A stretch of 64,000 nucleotides of DNA. It comes from Fermentimonas sp. Lineage in GTDB: Bacteria; Bacteroidota; Bacteroidia; Bacteroidales; Dysgonomonadaceae. The notes beneath the pieces are model-generated. The model searched no databases and was not told the origin of the DNA. It worked only from the letters and a program-made list of their open reading frames with translations. Within the stretch, counting starts at the first letter, position 1. Each line of letters starts with the position of its first letter. Below are positions 32,795-41,335 of the stretch, one piece after another. Position numbers and translations under genes: made by a program. The stretch spans positions 48,493 through 112,492 of the forward strand of contig JADMKP010000010.1 of the NCBI GenBank assembly GCA_015478775.1, given 5' to 3'.

Positions 32795-34119
32795 TGTCGT
32801 TTGATTGATGCATTAATTCTGTAATCCACGATAGCTGTTCTTTAGCTGACTCTTCAAGCTTTTCTTCACTTACCATATGATCACGACAGTATGATAGAAG
32901 CTCGATAAACTCTCGTGATTCATTTTGGAAGAGATCAAAATAAAGATTCCGAAGGTAATGGTTGCCCGCCAGAGCCTGACTCCCTACAAGGGCTCCCGGC
33001 TTTTTCTTAAATGTGTCAAGGTAATGCTCTATATCAACAACCCAGTCATGAGACTTGTAACTTCTATGATGAATGGCAACTCGTTTGTTTTGAGAGTAGA
33101 TATGCATCTGTCTGCTTCTGACGCTAACATCAACAAACAACCCCACGAGATTGTCGGGTACCGAGTAACGATTGCCATGATAACTTACAGTTGCATATTT
33201 ATCTGCCCTTAACTGAATCTGTTCACTGCAAATCATTACCGATGATGGATGTTTTGCCAGAACTTTCTTTTCTTCAGCCAAAAGCTCCTCGGCACTCTTG
33301 CCAGTCCCCTGCTGCTTGAGAGCATTAAGCTTGTTTAAAGTAGAGTCTAGCCACTCCTGTGCTTCGATTGCAGAGGCAAAGCTGTCTTTGGGTGCAAAGG
33401 CCTTGCGACGTACGTACTCAACGCTACGCTCAACGTGACCTTTCTCGTTTTGCAATAGCCACACGCATGTTATCATAAACCATCTTTCGGTGTACACCAC
33501 CTATCTGACGGAAGAAGCGTGTATGGGCTTCCATGAAAGAGAGGGTGTCCTGACGGTGATAGACATAAGCATACCGCCAGTTGCTGTAGGCACAGGTGAA
33601 AACGGCAAGATGCAGACTTGTGCGTTTACCACCTATCAGAAGTTTTATCTCACCCCAGTCAAACTCGCATACATCACCTGCAAGGTATGCCTGACGGATG
33701 TATGCTTCTTTTGATGTCTGACTGTTTTCTTTAAACCTGATATAATTGCAAACAGTGGAGTAGCTAACATCAAAACCCTGTCGAAAGAGCTATTCATGGA
33801 TGTCTTTCTTCTTCATCATCTGCTTGCGTAATCCCTCTTGCAGCTTCACTTTGTTTTTCAAAAGCTGCTCATCTATGATCTCTTGTACATCGGTTGTTAG
33901 CTTGACTTTTTGGCGAGGTACAGTCATATTATAAGCAGGCTTGTCTGATAAAGCGATGGACTGAGCGGCTTCTTTAGAGCAAACAGACTGTAATAATGCT
34001 TCATGCTCTAAAATGTACTTTTTTACAGTCTTACGATTAATCTGCAAATCGCGGGCAATGGTGTGCTGGCTCTTACCCTGTCGAAAGCTGTCAATAATGA
34101 TTTCTTGTTTTGTATACAT
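32760..34119 (-). pseudogene. istA: IS21-type transposase IstA, broken
   Basis: This is a second, different IS21-type element. The N-terminus ('MYTKQEIIIDSFRQGKSQHT', HTH 'ARDLQINRKTVKKYI') runs to an in-frame TAG at 33790. The same frame then goes on with 'LFRQGFDVSYSTVCNYIRF', 'VCEFDWGEIKLLI' and 'GGVHRKMVYDNMRVAIAK'. A deletion with frame change near 33,450 removes the part before 'NEKGHVERSVEYVRRKAF'. The rest ends at 32760. Two lesions make it inactive. Another in-frame ATG lies at 34128. Confidence 0.82.
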
Positions 34120-34310
34120 GCTTATCATTTGTTAAGAACGGATAGAATCCATTCATGGTTGTAAGTGGTATACTTTTCGATTAGAATATGGGGTATTATT
34201 TAATATATACAGCCGGTTTTTCTATTGGTTGTTGAATTTCCAAATCAACTGGCATTTCAAAATTTACTAACAAGTAAAGAATTACAGGATTTGGCACCTT
34301 AAACCTACAA

Positions 34311-34406
34311 TGCGGAGATTAAGCGCTTTATTCGGAGCATATATTGCGGAGAATGTTTTATTTGCAGAGAATAAAGTGTATATTTGTCGCATAATTTGCG
34401 TAGAAT
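34311..34406. promoter_or_regulatory. Iterated TGCGGAGAAT-like boxes upstream of the Fic gene
   Basis: Related boxes occur at 34311 (TGCGGAGATT), 34331 (TTCGGAGCAT), 34344 (TTGCGGAGAAT), 34361 (TTTGCAGAGAAT) and 34395 (TTTGCGTAGAAT). The last runs into the start codon. A TATATTTG at 34379-34386 lies among them and could be a -7 box. The Fic protein has a C-terminal winged helix, so autoregulation through these boxes is plausible. Confidence 0.55.
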
Positions 34407-35505
34407 GAAAATATATATACACGAAAGGGATAACTGGACCGACTTCACTTGGGATGATAAGAAAGTGATGATAAAACTTGGTGAGGCTAGAAATCAACAA
34501 GGTAGACTTCTGGGTAAAATGGAGTCGCTAGGTTTTGATTTACAAAATGAAGCGGTATTAAATACCTTGACTTTGGATGTTATTAAGTCATCGGAAATTG
34601 AAGGTGAAATTTTAGAAATTGAACAAGTGCGTTCTTCAATTGCACGTCGGTTAGGAATTGACATTGCTGGAGCTGTGGAATCGGAACGTTACATTGACGG
34701 GATAGTTGAAATGATGTTTGACGCTACCCAAAATTATGATATGCCTTTGAGCAATGAGAGAATATTTGGTTGGCATGCTGCACTGTTTCCATCAGGATGG
34801 AGCAATCTTTATAAAATCACAGTTGCAGACTGGAGAAAAGATACGACTGGTCCGATGCAAGTTATATCGGGGCCTATGGGAAAAGAAAAGGTTCACTATC
34901 AAGCACCAAGTTCAGACAGGATAGAACCAGAAATGAACAGATTCTTGGACTGGTTTGAAAACGAGCATGAAATAGATTTGGTTCTTAAGGCAGCTATTGC
35001 TCATTTATGGTTTGTGACAATTCATCCATTCGACGACGGAAACGGACGAATTGCAAGAGCAATTACAGATATGACATTGGCACGTTCTGACAAAAGTGTT
35101 AGGCGGTTCTACAGTATGTCTGCACAAATTAGAGTTGAAAGGAAACAGTATTATGAAAAACTTGAAAAAACACAAAAAGGAAATTCAGATATTACAGAAT
35201 GGATTTTGTGGTTTTTGCAATGTTTAATAAATGCTATTGACTCCACAGAAGAAACTTTATCGAAAATACTTCATAAAGCAGAATTTTGGAAATGGCATTC
35301 CACCACAATTCTCAATGATAGGCAATACAAAATTATAAACAGATTGCTTGATGGATTTGACGGAAAGCTTACAACGTCAAAGTGGGCGAAAATTAATAAG
35401 TGTTCACAAGATACGGCACTTCGAGATATTCAAGATTTAATGAAGAAGGGTATTTTACAAAAAGAAGCTAGCGGTGGAAGAAGTACATATTATGAATTAA
35501 AATAA
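34405..35505 (+). CDS. Fic family AMP/NMP-transferase with winged-helix tail
   Basis: The 366-residue protein starts at the ATG at 34405 ('MKIYIHERDNWTDF'); a TTG at 34384 is less likely. It has a DUF4172 N-terminus, then the inhibitory motif SSEIEG near residue 61 (form [S/T]xxxE[G/N], class II). The Fic core 'HPFDDGNGRIAR' is near 207, with catalytic His and the anion-binding loop complete. A C-terminal winged helix follows ('KLTTSKWAKINKCSQDTALRDIQDLMKKGIL'). Members transfer AMP or another nucleotide to protein hydroxyls and are often toxins or self-controlled regulators. No separate antitoxin gene is seen. Confidence 0.9.
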   Translation: MKIYIHERDNWTDFTWDDKKVMIKLGEARNQQGRLLGKMESLGFDLQNEAVLNTLTLDVIKSSEIEGEILEIEQVRSSIARRLGIDIAGAVESERYIDGIVEMMFDATQNYDMPLSNERIFGWHAALFPSGWSNLYKITVADWRKDTTGPMQVISGPMGKEKVHYQAPSSDRIEPEMNRFLDWFENEHEIDLVLKAAIAHLWFVTIHPFDDGNGRIARAITDMTLARSDKSVRRFYSMSAQIRVERKQYYEKLEKTQKGNSDITEWILWFLQCLINAIDSTEETLSKILHKAEFWKWHSTTILNDRQYKIINRLLDGFDGKLTTSKWAKINKCSQDTALRDIQDLMKKGILQKEASGGRSTYYELK

Positions 35506-35545
35506 ATGCCAGTCGGTAACATCATGTACCGTTTGGTGACCTGCA
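35505..35545. repeat. attC-like left half site after the Fic gene
   Basis: GGTAACATCATGTACCG and TTTGGTGACCTGC align with the left arm of the palindrome at 23,917 (GCTAACATCGTGTATAG, TTTGGCG). No matching right arm is found downstream. It directly follows the Fic stop codon, like the site after mcrC. Confidence 0.45.
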
Positions 35546-35732
35546 GCAGGCAATTTAAACTAATACTAAATACTTGATAATTAAATTTATTTTGACGTGA
35601 TATGTCAAAATGATTGCTTTGCTTTGTAGTTAAAAGAGTTGAATTAATCTACAAAGTATATAGATTTGGGAAAATTAATAACAATCGAAAATTCAATATT
35701 ATGAAGATGTTTAAAGCCTTATTTACAGGCGT

Positions 35733-36095
35733 GTGGATGCCAGTTTGCCATTAATGGGAATGCTTTCTTACGACAAAAAACAAGTGGCTTCCATTAAAAA
35801 AGCAGAAGTAAGCATTGCCAAAAATTACTTGAATGAAGATGAAATGAAGCTTTTGGGCTTGTTGGTTGAGCAATATTTGGCATTTGCCGAGACAATGGCG
35901 CAACAGCAAATACTAATGTATATGAAAGATTGGATTGAACGATTGGATACCATTTTGCAATTGAACGGCAGGGAGCTGTTGACCCACGCAGGAAAAATCT
36001 CGCATAAAATAAACAGCAACAAAAGGCCATTGAGAAAGAAGCTAGCATGAAAGAATTAGAAGAAGATATTAAAAAACTGAAGAGTTTGAAAAGGT
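35733..36095 (+). pseudogene. RhuM-like protein, C-terminal fragment
   Basis: The frame reads 'VDASLPLMGMLSYDKKQ', 'VSIAKNYLNEDEMKLLGLLV', 'YMKDWIERLDTILQLNGREL' and 'HAGKISHK', the C-terminal part of the RhuM (virulence protein) family. The N-terminal 200 residues are absent. The end is shifted ('KRPLRKKLA' and stop at 36050, while the downstream 'MKELEEDIKKLKS' is in another frame). RhuM genes are frequent companions of type I restriction loci, which fits the HsdR fragment that follows. Confidence 0.7.
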
Positions 36096-36134
36096 GAAAT
36101 TCACAGAAGCGGAAATGAAGGCTATCCGCATTTT

Positions 36135-36503
36135 GTGGGTAGTAGTTTGGGGCGTGCAGATGAAAGCGAAGTACTCATTGAAGAAGACTTAAAAACCTAC
36201 TTGCTCACTCGCTACAAAAAAGACATACCTGAACTGTTTAAATTCAATGCTTTTTGCATTATTAGTGATGGTGTTAACAACAAAGCAGGTTCTTTTTTTG
36301 CTCCTTATGAGTTTTACTACGCTTGACGAAGAATAGCAGGTTTGGCAAAAGACGTGGACGGTATAGATAGTATGTTTACACTGGTTCAGGGTATGTTGCA
36401 TAAAAATCGGTTGCGAGATAATATTCAGAATTTCATTTTTATTCCCGATTCATCAAAGAAAGATGAGAAAATAGTATTTTTAATTATTTATATTTGGTGT
36501 TAG
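36135..36503 (+). pseudogene. hsdR: Type I restriction HsdR, internal fragment with stop
   Basis: 'YKKDIPELFKFNAFCIISDG' and 'NKAGSFFAPYEFYYA' match the region behind the nuclease domain of HsdR. A TGA (36324-36326) replaces the conserved Trp. The same frame continues with 'RRIAGLAKDVDGIDSMFTLVQG' and 'LHKNRLRDNIQNFIFI'. Both ends are missing. Together with the RhuM piece it marks a lost type I restriction locus. Confidence 0.72.
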
Positions 36504-36531
36504 TCCATTGCATAAGTATAAATATTAAAAT

Positions 36532-36603
36532 ATGAGTATCGAAACTATTAGTGCTGTTGCTCTTGGAATGGGTTTAAGTGCAAGTGCAGGATTTAGGATT
36601 TTC
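36532..36603 (+). pseudogene. DUF4126 protein, first 24 residues only
   Basis: 'MSIETISAVALGMGLSASAG' followed by 'FRIF' is the start of DUF4126 membrane proteins. After residue 24 the family match stops at about 36,604 and the sequence passes into the end of the reverse-strand fragment below. It is a deletion remnant. Confidence 0.55.
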
Positions 36604-36637
36604 AATTTTATCGCTCGTTATTCGGCTAACCTATCGG

Positions 36638-37012
36638 TTAATGGCATACGAGTGAATTATTCTTTTCTTCAAATGGCAAATTACCAGGTATGTTTAACGT
36701 CAAATTATCCGGCATGGTCAGCTCATCTCTTAGTTTTACATGCTGTTCCGGCAATGCGCGGAACTTTGTAGTCTTGTACCCATTATAGGATATCTTTATC
36801 AGTTTATTCACACTGTAGTAATTGGGAAATGTAAATTCACCACGTTCATTGGCAGTGGTTCCGGCAATCTGCACAGAGTCGGGTAGGGAGTAGATAGCAA
36901 CTTTGGCATACTTGACTGGATTATTGTAGGTGTCGGTTACTGTACCCTTAATTTGGGCGCTCATAGGGATTATCATCCCGACTAATAGCATTGTAAAAAG
37001 AATTTTTTTCAT
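36638..37012 (-). pseudogene. Outer-membrane beta-barrel protein, N-terminal fragment
   Basis: From the ATG at 37012 the protein has a Sec signal ('MKKILFTMLLVGMIIPMSAQ'). A carboxypeptidase-regulatory-like plug domain follows ('IKGTVTDTYNNPVKYAKVAI', 'ANERGEFTFPNYYSVNKLIK', 'ISYNGYKTTKF'). This is the usual beginning of outer-membrane beta-barrel proteins of 700-900 residues. The frame ends after 125 residues with no barrel, at the junction to the DUF4126 remnant. It may express a short secreted stub. Confidence 0.65.
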
Positions 37013-37242
37013 CACGTTGATTTTTAAATTGTTCAGCAATATGACGAAAGCAATCAATTTTTGGTAACATCAAAAGTGAACAATCTTATTGTTTTTAACA
37101 ATATTTTTGATGATGCTGCTCCAATTGCAATTTTTTTATCACAGGGAGAAAGGAACATTTTCATATTTGAAAATGTTGTAACTAAGCTATAACAACTTGT
37201 TGTACCATACTAGTTTAAGTAAATATAGAAAAGAATAATCCA

Positions 37243-38043
37243 ATGGAAAAATATATTTCATCAACAGACAACATAAATATTCACTATACAGAGACAGGGA
37301 AAGGAAATACTGCAATAGTTTTTGTGCATGGTTGGCTCGGAAACACAAATTGGTGGAACAGTCAAGAGGCTTTCTTGAAAGATAGGTATAAGATTGTTAA
37401 GATTGATTTGGGTGGGCATGGAAAATCAGATAAGACAAGGCTTAATTGGACAAGCAAGCAGTATTCAGACGATTTAATAACGGTTATAAATCAAATTAAC
37501 GCGTCGGAAGTTATACTTGTTGGTCATTCAATGTCCGGTGCTTTTGTAACTGAGGCGGCTGTTGATTTGCCTAAAGTGAAAGCTATCATTTTAGTAGATA
37601 CTTTAAAAGACCTGGATGATACATTCGATCCGGAGCAAGCTGAAGAGTTTATGTTTAGTCATTATCGTAAAGATTTTAAGTCGGCAGTTGAAAATATTTT
37701 GCCTCTATATCTTTTTGTTGATGAAACACCCATTACTATAAAGAATCAACTTCAAAAAGAGTTTCTTCAACAGGATGCAGAACTGGCAATTAAAGCTCTT
37801 AAGCCTTTATATGAAATGGATATAAGAAAAATTGCAAAGCTCATGGATATTCCTGTCAGAGCAATTAATTCAGATTCACAACCAACTGAAATAGAAAATA
37901 ATCGTAAGTATTTTAAGAACTATGATTATAGAATAATTACCGGGACAGGTCATTATCCAATGCTGGAAAAACCTGAAGAGTTTAATAAAATATTGAAGAA
38001 AGTAATTGAAGAATTAGTTTTACCTGCCACCTCGACGGATTAA
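37243..38043 (+). CDS. Alpha/beta hydrolase
   Basis: The 266-residue cytoplasmic protein has the oxyanion motif 'VFVHGWLGNTNWW', the nucleophile elbow 'GHSMSG' with its Ser near residue 90, an acid in the 'AINSDSQPTE' region, and the catalytic His in 'GTGHYPML' near 246. The cap region is short. Substrates of such hydrolases cannot be predicted from sequence alone. It marks the right border of the accessory island. Confidence 0.88.
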   Translation: MEKYISSTDNINIHYTETGKGNTAIVFVHGWLGNTNWWNSQEAFLKDRYKIVKIDLGGHGKSDKTRLNWTSKQYSDDLITVINQINASEVILVGHSMSGAFVTEAAVDLPKVKAIILVDTLKDLDDTFDPEQAEEFMFSHYRKDFKSAVENILPLYLFVDETPITIKNQLQKEFLQQDAELAIKALKPLYEMDIRKIAKLMDIPVRAINSDSQPTEIENNRKYFKNYDYRIITGTGHYPMLEKPEEFNKILKKVIEELVLPATSTD

Positions 38044-38355
38044 TATGAAATAAATAGAGAGGTTAAATCTATCCATCATAAGAGCAATAATTGAATGTTA
38101 TTTTATGTCATAAAAAAATATATAAAACACTTTGAATAGATGCGTTGTGAGGCACCTATATTGAATTACATAAATATTTGAAGAGTATTTTATTTAACCA
38201 TTTAACCCTTAAAGTTTCGTAAAGTATTTTCTTTAATCAATCATTTTGAGAATAGGTTTGTTTTAATTATAATCACTTAAAATACTAATATGATGGTTTT
38301 AAGCTAGATAGCATGTAAGTGATTATTAAGTTTCTTAATCTTTAAAACTGTAATT
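38044..38355. other. Intergenic region upstream of the CHRD gene
   Basis: No gene and no clear terminator were noticed in 312 AT-rich nt. TTAACCATTTAACCC near 38,190 and several TTTAA tracts are the only features. Confidence 0.35.
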
Positions 38356-38799
38356 ATGAGTAAATTAATTAAGGTGATAGTTATAGCAGTTGTCTTAGCA
38401 GCATTATTTACAAGATGCGATAAGAATGATGATAATAATAACGATGATAATATAACCATCTTCAAGGCTACACTGGTAGGATCGAGCGAAGTTCCGCCAA
38501 ATCCTTCTACTGCAACAGGCAGTACTACATTAACTTATAATGAATCAACAAAGAGATTTGTTGCAGTAACCACTTATACCGGCATAACTCCAAGTGCAGG
38601 GCATATACATAATGCCGCAGTAGGAGAAAATGGAGGTGTTGTATTTCCGTTTGTAATGAGTTCCTCTCCAATAACACTAGAGAGTGAAGTGTTGACTCAA
38701 GAACAGATTGATGAGCTTTTTGAAGGCAGGATGTATGTTAATTTACATACCGAGGAGTATCCCGGTGGAGAGATCAGGGGTCAGCTAATTAAACAATAG
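38356..38799 (+). CDS. CHRD-domain lipoprotein
   Basis: The 147-residue protein has a signal with the lipobox 'LFTRC' (Cys22) and an Asp/Asn-rich linker. One CHRD domain (PF07452) follows: 'ATLVGSSEVPPNPSTATGST', 'THTGITPSAGHIHNA'-type core read as 'YTGITPSAGHIHNAAVG', and the closing 'YVNLHTEEYPGGEIRGQL'. The His residues of 'GHIHNA' and 'NLHTEEYPGGEIRG' are the conserved set, possibly metal-binding. The role in bacteria is unknown. A terminator follows 20 nt after the stop. Confidence 0.88.
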   Translation: MSKLIKVIVIAVVLAALFTRCDKNDDNNNDDNITIFKATLVGSSEVPPNPSTATGSTTLTYNESTKRFVAVTTYTGITPSAGHIHNAAVGENGGVVFPFVMSSSPITLESEVLTQEQIDELFEGRMYVNLHTEEYPGGEIRGQLIKQ

Positions 38800-38817
38800 A
38801 TTACTTATTTACAAAGG

Positions 38818-38850
38818 AGGAGCTGTGGTTAAAAAACAGCTCCTTTTTGT
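38818..38850 (+). terminator. Rho-independent terminator after the CHRD gene
   Basis: AGGAGCTGT (38818-38826) pairs with ACAGCTCCT (38836-38844) around a 9-nt loop, followed by five T. The stem is perfect. Confidence 0.85.
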
Positions 38851-38906
38851 ATCCTGCTATTTGCTAGGCAGATGACACTTCTGACGTGGTAGTTGTGATT
38901 GTCGTA

Positions 38907-39848
38907 TTAAATCTTCAATTCTCCCAACTTTGCAATCTCATTAATATTAAACGGAGTTGATTGATATACAAAGTAATTGAGCCAATTTATAAACAATAGA
39001 TTTGCATGAGAGCGCCACTTCACTAAAGGTGGTTGCGTGGCATCGTTATTTCTATAATAGTTTACCGGTGGCTCCACAGTGTCCATTCCTTTTTCCATGT
39101 CTCTGAGATATTCGTTGTGAAGGGTGTATGGAGAGTATTCGGAGTGTCCGGTAACATAAAACTCTCTTCCACCTCGTGAGGATACTATATAAACACCTGC
39201 CTCATCAGATTCGGAAAGAATTGTTAGTTCGGGGTGTTGGTTGATTTCTTCGGCAAGTATTGTTGTGTGCCGGCTGTGAGGAGCATTAAATTCATCGTCG
39301 AAACCACGGAAGAGTGGAAATGAGGGGTCGTTTATTTTATGGTTGAAGATTCCAAATAGCTTCTTGTCTAACGGATATTTATTTACACCATAGAAATGAT
39401 AGAGTGCTGCCTGTGCGCCCCAACAAATATAGAATGTGGATGTTACATGTGTTCGTGCCCATTTGCATATCTGCGTTATCTCATCCCAATATGTAACCTC
39501 TTCAAATGGCAGCATCTCAACGGGCGCACCGGTTATTATCATTCCATCGTAATATGAATTCTCTATTTGAGAGAATTGTTTGTAGAACGACATTAAATGA
39601 GAGATTGGTGTATTTTTTGGTGTATGGGTGCTGAGTGCCAAGAAATCTATCTCTATCTGCAAAGGAGAGTTTGAAAGTAATCGAACAAGATCTGTCTCTG
39701 TTGTGATCTTAATCGGCATGAGGTTTAAAATAAGTATTTTGAGAGGGCGAATATCTTGTGCGGCAGATCTTAGATCGTCCATCACAAAGATGCTCTCCTT
39801 CTTTAATATTTCTATAGCTGGTAATTTATCGGGTAAATTAAGAGGCAT
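38907..39848 (-). CDS. metA: Homoserine O-acyltransferase MetA, probably acetyl-CoA specific
   Basis: The 313-residue enzyme has the MetA class-I glutamine-amidotransferase-like fold. The nucleophile is Cys142 in 'YICWGAQAALYHFYG', the family motif is 'HSRHTT', and the catalytic His/Glu pair lies in 'VTGHSEYSPYTL'. It acylates homoserine, the first committed step of methionine synthesis. At position 111 ('TGAPVEMLPFEEV') it has Glu, not Gly. In characterised MetA enzymes Glu at this site goes with acetyl-CoA and Gly with succinyl-CoA, so the common 'succinyltransferase' name is probably wrong here. It is a single gene with no methionine gene nearby. Confidence 0.93.
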   Translation of the reverse strand: MPLNLPDKLPAIEILKKESIFVMDDLRSAAQDIRPLKILILNLMPIKITTETDLVRLLSNSPLQIEIDFLALSTHTPKNTPISHLMSFYKQFSQIENSYYDGMIITGAPVEMLPFEEVTYWDEITQICKWARTHVTSTFYICWGAQAALYHFYGVNKYPLDKKLFGIFNHKINDPSFPLFRGFDDEFNAPHSRHTTILAEEINQHPELTILSESDEAGVYIVSSRGGREFYVTGHSEYSPYTLHNEYLRDMEKGMDTVEPPVNYYRNNDATQPPLVKWRSHANLLFINWLNYFVYQSTPFNINEIAKLGELKI

Positions 39849-39888
39849 AATAATTAATATATGAATGATAACTAAAACAATAGGAGGG

Positions 39889-40341
39889 CTATAGTAAAAC
39901 TACTTCCTCTTTCCTTATTTTTAATTCGCAATAGTGGCATTGTAGTTCCACTTTCTCCTTATCAGTTACATGAAAACGAGTTTTCATTGGCTCGTTGTTT
40001 GTAATGCATTTGGGATTATTGCATTTCATTATTTCGATGATTTCGTCGGGAAGTACTACCTTTTTCTTTTCTACAACTTCAAAGTTCTTAATAATATTAA
40101 GGTTTACATTTGGGGCAACTAATGCTATGCGGTTGAGCTCATCTTCGCGAAAGAATTTATCGGCAACCTTTATAATACCTTTATGACCCATTTTGTTGCT
40201 CTTGAAATTGTTGCCTATAGTAATGCGGTTGTTTATACTCTGCAGTTTGAGTAGAGAGACAACTTTAAATACTGCATTTGGCGGAATATGATCTATTGCG
40301 GTGCCATTTTCTAGTGCAGCTACTTGTAATTCTTTTCTCAT
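39889..40341 (-). CDS. pyrI: Aspartate carbamoyltransferase regulatory chain
   Basis: The 150-residue protein is started at the ATG at 40341 ('[20 protein letters not shown]'), which overlaps the pyrB stop by 4 nt. A longer frame from 40374 would lie inside pyrB. The allosteric domain contains '[19 protein letters not shown]'. The C-terminal zinc site has four Cys: '[12 protein letters not shown]' and 'LQCHYCELK'. It binds CTP/ATP and controls the catalytic trimers. Confidence 0.95.
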   Translation of the reverse strand: MRKELQVAALENGTAIDHIPPNAVFKVVSLLKLQSINNRITIGNNFKSNKMGHKGIIKVADKFFREDELNRIALVAPNVNLNIIKNFEVVEKKKVVLPDEIIEIMKCNNPKCITNNEPMKTRFHVTDKEKVELQCHYCELKIRKEEVVLL

Positions 40342-41261
40342 AATAATTCTGTTTCTATACCCATAAGATCGCAAATAATAGCCTGACGCGTGTACATGCC
40401 ATTTTTTGCCTGCTCGAAATAATATGCTTTAGGATTGTCATCAACATCCTGATTTATTTCTTTTACCCTTGGAAGTGGGTGAAGAACCTTAAGATTATTT
40501 TTTGAATCTTTGAGCATATCGTTATGCAATACGTATACATTTTTCACCTTTTCATACTCCATTAGATCAGTGAACCTTTCTTTCTGAACTCTTGTCATGT
40601 ATAAAATATCGGCACTATTGATTGAGTCGGGTGAGAAGTTGGTAAACTCTTTATACGGAATATTTTTGCTGTCGCAGAATGTTTTGTATTTATCGGGAAT
40701 GTGAAGCTCTTCGGGAGCCACAAAGTTGAATGTTGGATTAAAATGCGACAATCCGTGTATGAGCGAATGAACTGCACGCCCATACTTGAGGTCGCCCACA
40801 ATAGTAATTGTAAGGTTCTCAAGTGTTCCCTGTGTTTCGTATATTGTGAACAGATCTAGCATCGTTTGTGTAGGATGCTGGTTAGATCCATCGCCGGCGT
40901 TTATAACCGGAACAGGAGATATTTCAGATGCATATCGTGCCGATCCCTCGAGGTGATGCCTCATAATTATGATATCGGCATAATTGCCTACCATCATAAT
41001 TGTGTCTTTAAGAGACTCGCCTTTGGCTGAACTACTGGTTGCTGAGTCTGAGAAGCCAACTATGCGCCCTCTGAGTCGATTTACGGCAGTTTCGAAGCTC
41101 AGGCGGGTGCGAGTAGAAGGCTCGAAGAAAAGTGTTGCACAGACACGCCCCTTTAGTAAATCGCGGTTGGGGTTTTGTTTGAACTTTAAAGCACTTTGGA
41201 GGATTCTGAAAATATCATCCCGGCTATAATCTCCTATATTTACTAAACTAGTGGGTTGCAT
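40338..41261 (-). CDS. pyrB: Aspartate carbamoyltransferase catalytic chain
   Basis: The 307-residue protein has the carbamoyl-phosphate loop '[15 protein letters not shown]', '[20 protein letters not shown]', and the C-terminal 'HPLPRVKEI' loop with its conserved Pro and Arg. It makes N-carbamoyl-aspartate, the first committed pyrimidine step. pyrB and pyrI overlap by ATGA, giving translational coupling and matched subunits. No pyrimidine attenuator was noticed upstream. Confidence 0.96.
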   Translation of the reverse strand: MQPTSLVNIGDYSRDDIFRILQSALKFKQNPNRDLLKGRVCATLFFEPSTRTRLSFETAVNRLRGRIVGFSDSATSSSAKGESLKDTIMMVGNYADIIIMRHHLEGSARYASEISPVPVINAGDGSNQHPTQTMLDLFTIYETQGTLENLTITIVGDLKYGRAVHSLIHGLSHFNPTFNFVAPEELHIPDKYKTFCDSKNIPYKEFTNFSPDSINSADILYMTRVQKERFTDLMEYEKVKNVYVLHNDMLKDSKNNLKVLHPLPRVKEINQDVDDNPKAYYFEQAKNGMYTRQAIICDLMGIETELL

Positions 41262-41335
41262 ATATTTTTACTTTGGGGTATTTACCTGATATTACTATCA
41301 CAAATGTAAGTAAAAAAAACTTTATACAATCCTTA

